Of a DNA stretch of 64,000 nt, positions 34,636 to 43,283 are shown piece by piece. The stretch comes from G965198795 sp965198795 (GTDB taxonomy: Bacteria > Pseudomonadota > Alphaproteobacteria > Rhodospirillales > Casp-alpha2): NCBI GenBank assembly GCA_965198795.1, contig OZ240674.1, positions 1,798,001 to 1,862,000 on the forward strand, written 5' to 3'. Under the pieces are notes generated by a model. That model saw only the letters and a program-made list of their open reading frames with translations. It was not told the DNA's origin and did no database searches. Position 1 is the first letter of the stretch, and the number at the start of each line of letters is the position of its first letter. The translations under genes were made by a program, and so were the position numbers.

Positions 34636-35622
34636 TTATTTGATTGCTAGATCTAGTCGTTCGACTACTTCTTTAAAGGTCTCGTACTGCGTCTTCACGA
34701 ACGCTTTCGTTTCGGGAGGCGGCAACACCGTTGGGATCGAGCCGAGGCCCTTGGTGAGTTTGTTCCAAGCTTTGTCGTCCTTGAGTTTCTGAAGGATTCC
34801 CACCCACTTCTCTTGAACATCCCGCGGCAGGTTCGGCGGCCCCCAAAGGCCGCTCCAACCAACAATCACGCCGAGCTTCGGATAGCCTGCCTCTTTCGCT
34901 GTTGGGACATCGGGGATGGAAGGCGGACGCTGCTCCGTAGACACCAGCAACGGCGTCATCTTGCCTGATTGAATGTGCCCGATAATCCCGGAGAGGTTCT
35001 GAAAAATGAGATCCACATGGCCGCCGACAACGGCTGCGGCGGCTTTCCCGCCACCTTTGTAGGGCACGTGTTTCATTGAACTGGGATCTATATCCATCTC
35101 ATCGGCGAGAACCACCATCGCCAGGTGCAACAAAGTCCCAACACCCGCAGACGCGTAGCTAATCTTTGCGCCGCCCTGAACCGCCTTTTTGAGATCGTCA
35201 AAGGACTTGTACGGAGAGTCGGCGCTCGCCGCCAAAACGAACGGGTTTTTCTCCAAAAGTCCAAGGAATGTGAATTCATCCCACTTGTAAGGAATGTTTG
35301 GATTGATGGCTGGAACGGCCGCTTGTGAGCCCACCCGAGCCAGCAGCAGCGTGTAACCGTCGGGATTTGATTTTACCACAAAAGTCGATCCGGTGACCCC
35401 CGCGGCGCCAGTTCTGTTGACCACCAGAAGGCCATTCCCCAGCATACCGGGGACTGTTCCGGCCATTGTTCGCGCGGCCAAATCGGCGGCGCCGCCGGGG
35501 CCATACGGCGACACCAAAGTGACTGGTTTTGTTGGGTACTCCGCCAAGGCGGGTAGGGCCGCGACGACCGCGGCCGCGAGCACGGTCCCGCTCAAAAATT
35601 TTTTCGTCAGCGATTGAAGCAT
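34636..35622 (-). CDS. tctC: TTT transporter solute-binding protein (TctC/Bug family)
   Basis: A 328-residue periplasmic binding protein. The ATG at 35622 follows GAGGAG and opens a signal peptide ending ALPALAEYP. Family signatures: YPTKPVTLVSPYGPGGAADL, VVNRTGAAGVTGSTFVVKS, PDGYTLLLA, ISYASAGVGTLLHLAM, HVPYKGGGKAAAAVVGG and DVPTAKEAGYP. Bug/TctC proteins capture carboxylates and related small organic solutes for the TctAB permease encoded at 36967-39027. It is transcribed away from the ROK regulator gene. Confidence 0.93.
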   Translation of the reverse strand: MLQSLTKKFLSGTVLAAAVVAALPALAEYPTKPVTLVSPYGPGGAADLAARTMAGTVPGMLGNGLLVVNRTGAAGVTGSTFVVKSNPDGYTLLLARVGSQAAVPAINPNIPYKWDEFTFLGLLEKNPFVLAASADSPYKSFDDLKKAVQGGAKISYASAGVGTLLHLAMVVLADEMDIDPSSMKHVPYKGGGKAAAAVVGGHVDLIFQNLSGIIGHIQSGKMTPLLVSTEQRPPSIPDVPTAKEAGYPKLGVIVGWSGLWGPPNLPRDVQEKWVGILQKLKDDKAWNKLTKGLGSIPTVLPPPETKAFVKTQYETFKEVVERLDLAIK

Positions 35623-35716
35623 GTCGATCTCCTCAGACAGGAACGCTCCCGGGTTGCGTGTTCGTTCGTATTGGCTTGCCGCCGTTTTTGTTGACTTTGC
35701 TGCGTATCTAGACGTA

Positions 35717-35735
35717 ATTGCTTTCGAAAAGCAAT
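35717..35735. promoter_or_regulatory. Probable operator in the tctC/ROK divergent region
   Basis: ATTGCTTT, CGA, AAAGCAAT is a perfect 8-base inverted repeat with a 3-base spacer in the 139-base gap between tctC and the ROK regulator gene. ROK repressors bind such palindromes, and this position would control both transcripts. Confidence 0.6.
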
Positions 35736-35761
35736 CAACTATTTTCATTGGAAGGTGAAGA

Positions 35762-36970
35762 ATGGCTGTTGTCCCAGTCAATTTTGGACGTCAGGACGCG
35801 CGGCAGACGCATCGCCGCTTGGTGCTTTCCGAGATACTGCTGAACGGGCCTGTGTCGCGGACGGAAATTGTTCGGAGAACAGGTCTGGGCCCTGCTTCTG
35901 TCTCGCGTATTTCTCGGGAGCTGATCGACGCCAATCTCGTACTCGAGGGCGAAGAATTGGCTGAGAACCGGCCGGGCCGCCGGTTCGTGTCGTTGGATAT
36001 CAGGGCTGATGGCGGATATGTGCTTGGCGTCAGCATGAACGTATTTCAGCAATATGTTTCTCTTGCCGATCTCAAGAACCAAACAATCGCCCGCCGTGAG
36101 CTGGATATTCATTCATTTGACGATATCAACCATGTCGTCCAATCGATGGTGCGCGCCGTTGAGGAGATGCTTATATCCTCGGGCGTTGACAAAAGCCGGG
36201 TGATTGGCGGGGCTATTGCCGTGGCCGGCGCCGTCGATCCGACAACCGGTGCGATATGCCATGCGCCGCTTTTGGGTTGGGACGATGTTCCGATCAGAGA
36301 GTTGCTATCCAAATGGTTAGGACTGCCCATACATGTGGAAGGGCTCCCGAACGCCGTCAACTTGGCCGAGACACGGTTCGGGTTGGGCCGTGGTCATCAC
36401 GACGTTATTGTGTTCAACGCATCTTTGGGAATTGGCCTGAGTATGTTGATCGACAACCGGCTGATCCGTGGTGAGAAATCCGCCGTTGGCCTGATTGGCG
36501 ATCTCAGCCTTTGGTCAGGCGAGGCTGGCGAGCGCGTAACCGTTGATGAAATTGCGGGTGGAAGGGGTGTTTTGACCACCCTCAATGAAATGGACGGGTT
36601 CGTGAGCGGCGATGAGGCTGTCTCGCTATCGCGCCGTCTTTTGGATGTGATTGCCGCCGCCGGCGATGGCGATCAGCGCGCACGGGATGCTCTGACCAAA
36701 GCCGGTTGCGCCCTTGGAGACGTGATCGACGTGGTGGAAGGCTTGATGCACCCGGAGCTCATCATCGTGGCTGGTCCGCTTGCCTGGTGCCCCTTTTACA
36801 TTCGGGGCGCCCGCGCCTCGCGTCAAAAGCGAGGCGCAAAAAAAGCCCGCGCCCAACTGGAGACAAGCGATATGAGTTGGCGAGCGGCCTCCCGTTGGTT
36901 GGCGCTAAACGAGTTCCTTCTAAACCGGAGCATCGATCTTGAAAGCCTATCTCGCAGGTCCGCCGGATGA
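35762..36970 (+). CDS. ROK family transcriptional regulator
   Basis: A 402-residue ROK repressor. The N-terminal winged helix (about 17-62) reads THRRLVLSEILLNGPVSRTE, then IVRRTGLGPASVSRISRELI. The ROK sugar-kinase-like fold follows, with VIGGAIAVAGAVDPTTGAI, NAVNLAETRFGLGRG, FNASLGIGLSMLIDNRLIRG and GLIGDLSLWSG. The ATP-binding and zinc motifs of ROK kinases are weakened, as is usual in regulators. The C-terminal tail after residue 345 is unusually basic (RGARASRQKRGAKKARA). Its stop overlaps tctB as ATGA, so it is co-expressed with the permease it probably controls. Confidence 0.88.
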   Translation: MAVVPVNFGRQDARQTHRRLVLSEILLNGPVSRTEIVRRTGLGPASVSRISRELIDANLVLEGEELAENRPGRRFVSLDIRADGGYVLGVSMNVFQQYVSLADLKNQTIARRELDIHSFDDINHVVQSMVRAVEEMLISSGVDKSRVIGGAIAVAGAVDPTTGAICHAPLLGWDDVPIRELLSKWLGLPIHVEGLPNAVNLAETRFGLGRGHHDVIVFNASLGIGLSMLIDNRLIRGEKSAVGLIGDLSLWSGEAGERVTVDEIAGGRGVLTTLNEMDGFVSGDEAVSLSRRLLDVIAAAGDGDQRARDALTKAGCALGDVIDVVEGLMHPELIIVAGPLAWCPFYIRGARASRQKRGAKKARAQLETSDMSWRAASRWLALNEFLLNRSIDLESLSRRSAG

Positions 36971-37506
36971 TGGGTCTTTGGAACAGAGACATGTGGACCG
37001 GGGCGGCCGTAATCCTTCTCGCGCTGCTATCAATTTTCTTTGTCATCCCTATTGGCGTCGTCGTCCCGGGCAATGTCGAAGTGCGCGTGATGGCGCCGGA
37101 CTTCTGGCCATTAACGATTTCAATGGCCGCCGCCATAGCTGGCGGGTTCGTATTCTTGGGCGGACTGCTGGACCAAAAAAATCAGAGACTTTCAGCTACC
37201 CCTGCGGCGCTGGACGAAGGCGTATCGGCCGAAGCGAGGGATAGTAAGCACCGTTCGGCCGGCACGGCTGCGGCGCGTGTCGTGGCCGTCATTGGATCGC
37301 TGTTCATACTTTATCTCGTCATCCCAATGATCGGCATTGTCGCCGGGACGATGGCGCTTCTTGTCTTTCTCATTCGTTTCACGGGCGAAGCACGCTGGAA
37401 GTATATCGTTTCAATCGCCATCGTCCTGCCAAGTATTCTGTATATTTTTTTTGTTTATGTCGCGAGCGTCCCGTTGCCGCTTGGATTTTTCGAGCAATTC
37501 AGATGA
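36967..37506 (+). CDS. tctB: TTT transporter small permease subunit
   Basis: A 179-residue TctB-type protein with four membrane helices: MWTGAAVILLALLSIFFVIP, FWPLTISMAAAIAGGFVFLG, AARVVAVIGSLFILYLVIPM and KYIVSIAIVLPSILYIFFVY. The start ATGATGGG overlaps the ROK stop. It pairs with TctA in the inner membrane and works with the TctC binding protein. Confidence 0.87.
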   Translation: MMGLWNRDMWTGAAVILLALLSIFFVIPIGVVVPGNVEVRVMAPDFWPLTISMAAAIAGGFVFLGGLLDQKNQRLSATPAALDEGVSAEARDSKHRSAGTAAARVVAVIGSLFILYLVIPMIGIVAGTMALLVFLIRFTGEARWKYIVSIAIVLPSILYIFFVYVASVPLPLGFFEQFR

Positions 37507-37521
37507 CGGGATTGAGTCGTC

Positions 37522-39027
37522 ATGATTGAGAACCTGTCGGAAGCATTTTTCCTCTTTCTGAGTTTTGAGAATATTGCCGCCGTGTTTGTCGGCGTGTTTA
37601 TCGGCGTCGTCATTGGCGCGATCCCGGGAATGACGACGCCGATGGGCGTAGCCTTGGCGCTCCCATTCACTTTCACAATGCAACCTGTAACGGGAATTCT
37701 GCTTCTACTCGGCGTCTATAAAGGCGGCTTGTACGGAGGATCGATCACGGCGATCCTGTTGAAGGCGCCGGGAACACCAGCGGCTTCGTGTACAGTTCTG
37801 GATGGTTTTCCCATGACTCAGCGGGGCGAGGCACGAAGCGCGCTTGATATGGCGCTCTACGCGTCATGTTTCGCAGACGTCGTCTCGAACGTCTCTCTGA
37901 TCCTATTGACCGGATTTTTGGCCACATTCGCGTTGCGGTTCGGACCGCCAGAATTCTTCACGCTGATCCTTTTCTCATTAACGATCATCGCAGGCGTCTC
38001 CGGCGACAATCTGGCCAAAGGCATGGTCGCGGCCAGTTTGGGCTTACTGCTAGCGACCATCGGTCTTGATACCATCTACGGTACTGAGCGGTTTCTATTC
38101 GGCGAATGGGAACTGATGAGCGGATTAAATTTCATACCCGTATTAATCGGCCTTTTCGCCCTTCCAGAAATCATCAGCCACTACGCCAAGAAAAACGAAC
38201 TTGGGGTGAGCGTGGGAGCCCTTGGCGAAGCGGGCGCCGGGTTTGCCGATTTCAAGAAATGCTTCAAGTCGATCCTGCGGGGTAGTCTGATTGGCGTTGC
38301 GTTAGGTGCGATTCCTGGAATCGGCGGGGCGCCGTCGGCGTTCCTTTCGTACAGTGAGGCGCGGCGAACCTCTAAAAACAGAGAGAACTTCGGTAAGGGC
38401 GAGATTGAAGGCGTCGCTGCGGCTGAAGCCGGAAACAATGGCGTTGCGGGCGCCACCATGATCCCGTTGCTGGCCCTAGGCGTACCCGGTGACGTCATCA
38501 CAGCGGTCATCCTGGGCGCGTTTATGATCCATGGGTTGCGGCCAGGTCCAGTAATGTTCGCCGAAAACCTGACGATGATTTATGCGCTTTTCATCGGCGT
38601 CATGCTGAGTTCAGCCTACTTGTTTATCATTGGGAAGTTCTCAATCCGGGTCATCTCAAAAATTGCCGACGCACCGAATAACCTGCTGTATCCAATCGTG
38701 TTGGTGCTTTGCACATTCGGCGCTTATGCGGTCAACAATAGCCTGTTCGACATCCTGGTAATGACGATGATGGGAATCGTCGGCTTTATCATGTTGCGAA
38801 TGGACATCCCGGCGGCTCCGTTCTTGATCGCGTTTATACTTGGTCCGCTTTTGGAAGATAACTTCCGGCAGTCCCTGGTTCTTTCCGAAGGCGGCTATGG
38901 CATCTTCTTCCGCAATGCGATTTGCTGGGTGTTCTGGATACTCACGTTTCTTTCATTAACCGTCATCGTTCGCGGCCGCTTCAAGGAACGGCGGCGGAAA
39001 GCAGGCGCCAATGTCCCTAAGCAATAG
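37522..39027 (+). CDS. tctA: TTT transporter large permease subunit
   Basis: A 501-residue TctA with about 12 helices and the family repeats GVVIGAIPGMTTPMGVALAL and GVALGAIPGIGGAPSAFLSY. Also typical are LLLGVYKGGLYGGSITAILL, TPAASCTVLDGFPM, EGVAAAEAGNNGVAGATMIP and LALGVPGDVITAVILGAFM. Full length. It starts 15 bases after tctB and its end overlaps the phosphoesterase gene by 17 bases, so the two are probably one transcript. Confidence 0.95.
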   Translation: MIENLSEAFFLFLSFENIAAVFVGVFIGVVIGAIPGMTTPMGVALALPFTFTMQPVTGILLLLGVYKGGLYGGSITAILLKAPGTPAASCTVLDGFPMTQRGEARSALDMALYASCFADVVSNVSLILLTGFLATFALRFGPPEFFTLILFSLTIIAGVSGDNLAKGMVAASLGLLLATIGLDTIYGTERFLFGEWELMSGLNFIPVLIGLFALPEIISHYAKKNELGVSVGALGEAGAGFADFKKCFKSILRGSLIGVALGAIPGIGGAPSAFLSYSEARRTSKNRENFGKGEIEGVAAAEAGNNGVAGATMIPLLALGVPGDVITAVILGAFMIHGLRPGPVMFAENLTMIYALFIGVMLSSAYLFIIGKFSIRVISKIADAPNNLLYPIVLVLCTFGAYAVNNSLFDILVMTMMGIVGFIMLRMDIPAAPFLIAFILGPLLEDNFRQSLVLSEGGYGIFFRNAICWVFWILTFLSLTVIVRGRFKERRRKAGANVPKQ

Positions 39028-40822
39028 CCAAGAGCTTGGTGATTTTCGTTACGCCTTCGGCGTTATCACCGATACGCATTTAAACGAAGCGGAAGACAGA
39101 TGCAGTTCACCGTTCGATGTGAATAGACGCGCCAATCGCCGCATGCGCTATGTGGTGCGGGATTTGAATGCCCGCGATCTTGCTTTTGTCGTTAACGTCG
39201 GCGACCTCATCCATCCGGTTCCGGCCCTCCCCGACCGGTACGCCGCGGCGGCTGACCGTTTCAAGGCGCAAATAAAATCGCTGCGTCATGACCTACACCT
39301 GGCGCCGGGGAATCATGACATCGGGGATAAGCCGAATAATTGGGCGCCGGCTGCGAGCATCCGCGAGGACTACATCAAACTTTGGGAACAACATTTTGGC
39401 GCCGACTATCATGCTTTCGAGGTTAACGGAGACCGGTTTATCGTCATTAACGCGCAGCTCATCAACTCGGGGCTCGCGCGAGAGCGAGCACAAGCGATAT
39501 GGCTAGAAGACGAGCTTATAGCGTCCGAGGGGAGGAGAACCTTTCTGTTCACACATTACCCGCCATATTTCTCAACCCCGGCCGAAGAAGAGAACTACGA
39601 CAATATTGGCGAGCCGGGACGAACGTGGCTCCTCAATCTGATCGAGAAACATGGCATTGAAGCGCTACTCGCCGGACACGTTCACAATTTTTGGTACAAC
39701 AAGTACGCCGAGACGGACTGCTATCTTTTGCCATCGACCGCGTTCGTTCGCCAAGACTACAGTGAAATGTACCGCACCCAACCGGGTCCTAATGACGAGG
39801 CCGGGAGAAACGATAGACCGAAACTCGGTTATGCGATCATCCACGTTTTTGAACACGGACACGCCATTGAGTTTGTCCGCACCTTTGGCGAGGAACTCGG
39901 GCAGGGCGAGAGCGCGCCCGCTGGGACCCAGCATAAGTTATTGCATCCAAGAACCAACCGTGTGCCGTTTGGGTTTGATATGCGGCACAATTGGATGGAA
40001 ATGGTTGAGATACCTCCGACCGGCGGTCTCGACGAATTCGACCGCAAAGAAGTCAGAAACGACTATCCCCTTATGGCGTTATGGGAACTCGGCATTCGAA
40101 AACTCCGGGTGCCGTTTCGCGATTTGGCGTTATCGGCGAATCGCGAACGTATGCGGCACTTGCTTTCGCACGGTCACGAATTCACTTTATTCACTTTCGG
40201 CGAGCCAAAACCGCATGAGCGCGCCTTAATTATCGAGCACCAAAGTCTTTTCCACGCATGGGAAATCGGCGTTAACTGGGACGTATTCGAGAGCGAGACG
40301 GCAAGCATCGGCGAAATTGCATCTCGAGTTAAAATGCCTGTCTATCTCTCGCGGCTTCGGTCCATAGATGAACTTCGCGAGGAAGCAGGCGGTAAATACT
40401 ATCATGTTATTAATCAGGGTTTTTTATGTAGTGACAAAGACCAAATGATTGGAATACTCGAACATCCCGGCATTGGTGACGCCATAGATGGGTTCGTTTT
40501 CAGGCTTACCGCGGATCGCGACCCGTTCGAGGGTGTCCGAGAAGCATCAGAGGTCGCGCGGGAATTACAGGTGCGGGCTTCCGTTCATCTACGGATGTGT
40601 GGCAGCAACCCGGCTGAGCGGCAGGTTGATGACGCGTGGGTCGCCGAGAGACTAAGCGGAGCGATTAAGGCGGCGGCGGCGTTCGACAACGTCAGCGTCT
40701 TTGCGGATACGTTTATCGATAATGACCGCGGATATTTTGTGCGCCATGGTGTTCTCGACAGGCTCTGTAATCCGCGTCCGGCTTTCGACGCAATCCGGGA
40801 CCTTATGGGTTCTCTAATCTAG
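39011..40822 (+). CDS. Metallophosphoesterase with an added C-terminal domain
   Basis: A 603-residue protein. Residues 13-260 are a calcineurin-like phosphoesterase with all metal motifs: ITDTH (Asp21, His23), GD (64-65), GNHD (100-103), FTHYPP (His182) and GHVH (222-225). No signal peptide, so it is cytoplasmic. Residues about 310-603 form a second domain whose alternating strands and helices (ALWELGIRKLRVPFRDLALS, GHEFTLFTFGEP, AWEIGVNWDVFESE, MPVYLSRL, DGFVFRLTADRDPF, VSVFADTFID) suggest a TIM barrel. I cannot name a family for it. Its location at the end of a TTT transport operon suggests that it hydrolyses the imported compound. Confidence 0.8.
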   Translation: MSLSNSQELGDFRYAFGVITDTHLNEAEDRCSSPFDVNRRANRRMRYVVRDLNARDLAFVVNVGDLIHPVPALPDRYAAAADRFKAQIKSLRHDLHLAPGNHDIGDKPNNWAPAASIREDYIKLWEQHFGADYHAFEVNGDRFIVINAQLINSGLARERAQAIWLEDELIASEGRRTFLFTHYPPYFSTPAEEENYDNIGEPGRTWLLNLIEKHGIEALLAGHVHNFWYNKYAETDCYLLPSTAFVRQDYSEMYRTQPGPNDEAGRNDRPKLGYAIIHVFEHGHAIEFVRTFGEELGQGESAPAGTQHKLLHPRTNRVPFGFDMRHNWMEMVEIPPTGGLDEFDRKEVRNDYPLMALWELGIRKLRVPFRDLALSANRERMRHLLSHGHEFTLFTFGEPKPHERALIIEHQSLFHAWEIGVNWDVFESETASIGEIASRVKMPVYLSRLRSIDELREEAGGKYYHVINQGFLCSDKDQMIGILEHPGIGDAIDGFVFRLTADRDPFEGVREASEVARELQVRASVHLRMCGSNPAERQVDDAWVAERLSGAIKAAAAFDNVSVFADTFIDNDRGYFVRHGVLDRLCNPRPAFDAIRDLMGSLI

Positions 40823-40825
40823 CTC

Positions 40826-41400
40826 ACGGACTCGTCAACGCGTGATCCCTATTCGAACGGCGGCCGGCTTGATCATGGCGGGATAAGGTGCCGGCATGTT
40901 TTTCGAAACGCGCGGCGATGCGCCGGAAGCATTTGATCTTGTTGAAGAAGCGCGCGACATAATCGCGTTCTTTGCAAAGCGTCCTAAAAAAGCAATGGCG
41001 ATACGTCCGGTTCGCCTTGCCGGGGACGTTCGCCGCCGCGCCCCAGGCTTCGATGATCTTCCCGGTCCAATCGGCGTCATGGGCCCAGCGCCGGTTTGAC
41101 GGGCGGGCCGCGCGCGCCGGTGAGCGCGTGGGGTGAGCGCGTGGGGTGAGCGCGTGGGGAGTGAGCGCGTGGACTGTGGCGGCTGGTCCTTCCCGGCTGC
41201 GCCCCATACGATGAACGCGAACCATGGAGCCGCCGGTCATCTGGATGTCGCCATCGCAAGCCTCGGAAACGGTTTCCATGAGCTGGTCTCAGACCCCTTG
41301 TTCGCTCCAAAGGTCGAAGCGGTTGCGGCAGGTCGCGCGGGGGCTGCGGCGCGGCGGGAGAGTCCGCGGTCGGCGTTATTCCTCCGGCGCGGTTCCGGGG
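40826..41400 (-). pseudogene. IS5-family transposase remnant with an internal minisatellite
   Basis: Reverse-strand fragments read RATCRNRFDLWSEQGV, stop, DQLMETVSEACDGDIQMTGG, then VRVHRMGRSREGPAATVHAL. After an array of 13-base repeats they continue with DADWTGKIIEAWGAAANVPG, KANRTYRHCFFRTLCKERDY, VARFFNKIKCFRRIAARFEK. The order and motifs (DGDIQMxDS, the NIPxKANR box, ERxxVERFFNKLKxFRRIATR) are those of IS5-group transposases, but stops, frameshifts and the repeat array destroy the gene. It begins within a few bases of the phosphoesterase stop. Confidence 0.8.
41120..41173. repeat. 13-bp tandem array inside an IS5 remnant
   Basis: GTGAGCGCGTGGG occurs three times without a gap (41120-41158), then after GA a fourth near-copy (41161-41173). 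It interrupts the transposase reading frame. The same GTGAGCGCGTG core occurs once near 57299. Confidence 0.9.
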
Positions 41401-41499
41401 CGTGTCCGGGGAAGCGTTCCGGCCCGGGTCCGTGTCCGGGGTCCTGAAGGTGAATTCGTGGTTGGTCGAGATATGCGGCTTTTTCTTTCATCTTCGACA

Positions 41500-41813
41500 T
41501 GATGTGGATAGGCGGCGGTTTTTCCGTCTTTTGCGAAAGCGCTGGCGACGCCCCCGCCATGGCGAACAGGACGCCCCATCCGGCGCGCCAATTCCGGCAC
41601 GATTTCATCGTTCATTTCGCACACGCGTTCAACACCGGCGCGAACCAGTGCAATACGCTCTTCCAGGGGACGTGCGTCCCATTCCTTCTGGGCCGTATTT
41701 GCACTGCGCGACAGCCTCCTTGACGTATTCAGCGCTCAGCGCCGGGCGTTCGGCATGGACCGAACCATCAATCGGCGAGACACACTTCAGCACTTTCGTC
41801 AGAGAGGAAACCT
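41500..41813 (-). pseudogene. Aldehyde dehydrogenase N-terminal remnant
   Basis: Right after the ligase gene the reverse strand reads KCVSPIDGSVHAERPALSAE, then YVKEAVAQCKYGPEGMGRT. Shifted by a frame it continues LEERIALVRAGVERVCEMND and EIVPELARRMGRPVRHGGG. This is the start of an NAD-dependent aldehyde dehydrogenase (usual text: ISPIDGSVYxERP, ERxAL, ELAxQMGRPxxYxxGE). A frameshift and loss of the catalytic core make it a pseudogene. An aldehyde dehydrogenase next to a gamma-glutamyl-amine ligase is the arrangement of polyamine or amine catabolism loci. Confidence 0.65.
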
Positions 41814-41817
41814 CAAA

Positions 41818-43194
41818 CTAGGCTTGTTCAAAACCACGGGCGACTTCATAATCAGTGACAATTCGACCGAATTCTTCAAGTTCCCACTCGGCCGCACGGG
41901 CGTAGTGGTCAACCACGTCATCGTCAAAAGCTTCGCGCAACATGGCGGAAGCCTTAAGATATTCACGTGCGTCGCGCAGACTCATCGGTATTTCGCTTGC
42001 ATCTTCCGCGCTGTAAACATCTCCTTTCTGTGGTTCAGGAAGCGAGAGTTTCTCTTCAATGCCCTTAATACCAGCGGCAAGCTGTGTTGCAATCGCCAAA
42101 TAAGGGTTGAGATCGGCTCCGCCAACACGGCATTCCATGCGGATTGCCTTGGAGCCGTCACCGCATAGGCGGAAACCGGCCGTGCGGTTGTCAACAGCCC
42201 AGACTGTCTTTGTCGGTGCGAAGGTTCCCTTCTGGAACCGTTTGTAGCTGTTTACATAGGGCGCCAGGAAGTACATGACGTCAGGCGCGTATTTCAGCAG
42301 GCCGGCGACATACTGTCCCATGATTTCGGACATGCCATAGCGGCCGTCAGGATCATAGAAAGCCGGTTTTCCATCCCCAGTCCAGAGAGACTGATGAATG
42401 TGGGAAGAGCTGCCCACTTTCTCGTGGTGCCACTTCGGCATGAAAGTCACCGCGTGCCCTTGTCGCCAAGCGATATCCTTGATCGCCTGCTTGGCGATGG
42501 TGTGATGGTCCGCGCAATCCATCGCGTCAGCATAGCGAATGTTCAACTCTTCCTGACCTGTCTCGGCTTCACCCTTGGTGTTTTCCACCGGAACACCCGC
42601 GTCATAGAGGTGATTGCGCACCGGGCGCAGCAGGCATTCCTCACGGGTTGTCTGCTGGATGTTGTAATCCTGGTTGACTCCGGAAATCGGCTCCAGATCG
42701 CGGTACTTGTCCTTGCGGATTTCATCAAAGCTCTTCTCAAAATAGAAGAACTCCAACTCGGTCGCCGTCATGGCCTTGAAGCCAAGTTTGTTCAGACGGG
42801 CAACCTGCTTTTTCAGCATGGCGCGCGGCGAGTGAGCGATCTCTTCATGCGTGTGGTGGTCCAGCACGTCACACAGCACCATCGCGGTGCCTTCGAGCCA
42901 CGGCGCCATGCGGATCGTGGACAGATCCGGTTTCATGACATAGTCGCCGTAACCGCTTTTCCAGCTTGTCGCCTTGTAGCCTGAAACGGTGTACATCGCG
43001 AAATCCGTCGCCAAGAGATAGTCACAGCAGTGGGTTTCGCCCCAGGCGGAGTCAACAAAGTGACGGGCGTGGAAACGCTTGCCCATCAAACGCCCCTGCA
43101 TATCCACCAGGCACACCAGAACAGTATCGACAGAATCACCGTCAACACGGGCTTTCAAATCTTCGAAAGACAGGGATCGGGATGAAACAGACAT
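41818..43194 (-). CDS. Glutamine synthetase family protein (gamma-glutamyl-amine ligase type)
   Basis: A 458-residue glutamine synthetase-like ligase. Active-site elements are visible: ATELEFFYF (metal Glu), EAETGQEELNIRYADA, VTFMPKWHHEKVGSSSHIHQ (metal His and ATP loop), NSYKRFQKGTFAPTKTVWAVDNR and the C-terminal RMECRVGGADLNPYLAIATQ. The N-terminal beta-grasp is short. This branch (PuuA, GlnA-like, gamma-glutamylanilide synthase) joins glutamate to amines such as putrescine, ethanolamine or methylated amines. An adjoining TRAP transporter and a broken aldehyde dehydrogenase support amine catabolism rather than nitrogen assimilation. The GC content is lower than in the flanking core genes. 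Confidence 0.87.
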   Translation of the reverse strand: MSVSSRSLSFEDLKARVDGDSVDTVLVCLVDMQGRLMGKRFHARHFVDSAWGETHCCDYLLATDFAMYTVSGYKATSWKSGYGDYVMKPDLSTIRMAPWLEGTAMVLCDVLDHHTHEEIAHSPRAMLKKQVARLNKLGFKAMTATELEFFYFEKSFDEIRKDKYRDLEPISGVNQDYNIQQTTREECLLRPVRNHLYDAGVPVENTKGEAETGQEELNIRYADAMDCADHHTIAKQAIKDIAWRQGHAVTFMPKWHHEKVGSSSHIHQSLWTGDGKPAFYDPDGRYGMSEIMGQYVAGLLKYAPDVMYFLAPYVNSYKRFQKGTFAPTKTVWAVDNRTAGFRLCGDGSKAIRMECRVGGADLNPYLAIATQLAAGIKGIEEKLSLPEPQKGDVYSAEDASEIPMSLRDAREYLKASAMLREAFDDDVVDHYARAAEWELEEFGRIVTDYEVARGFEQA

Positions 43195-43227
43195 TCTTGC
43201 AGGCTTTCAAAAAGGAGTTTTTATCAG

Positions 43228-43254
43228 AACCCGGCTCTGAACCAGAGCCGGGTT
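43228..43254. terminator. Stem-loop between dctP and the ligase gene
   Basis: AACCCGGCTCT pairs perfectly with AGAGCCGGGTT around a 5-base loop. On the reverse transcript it is followed by TCTGATAAAAACTCC, without a clean U-run. It probably protects or attenuates the message after the binding-protein gene, so that dctP is expressed more than the downstream ligase. Confidence 0.6.
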
Positions 43255-43283
43255 CCCCATAAGCATGATCAAAGGATACGGAC

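Noticed and set aside
41120..41173. The 13-base array considered as a CRISPR-like repeat
   Set aside because: Units are contiguous without spacers and no cas gene is nearby.
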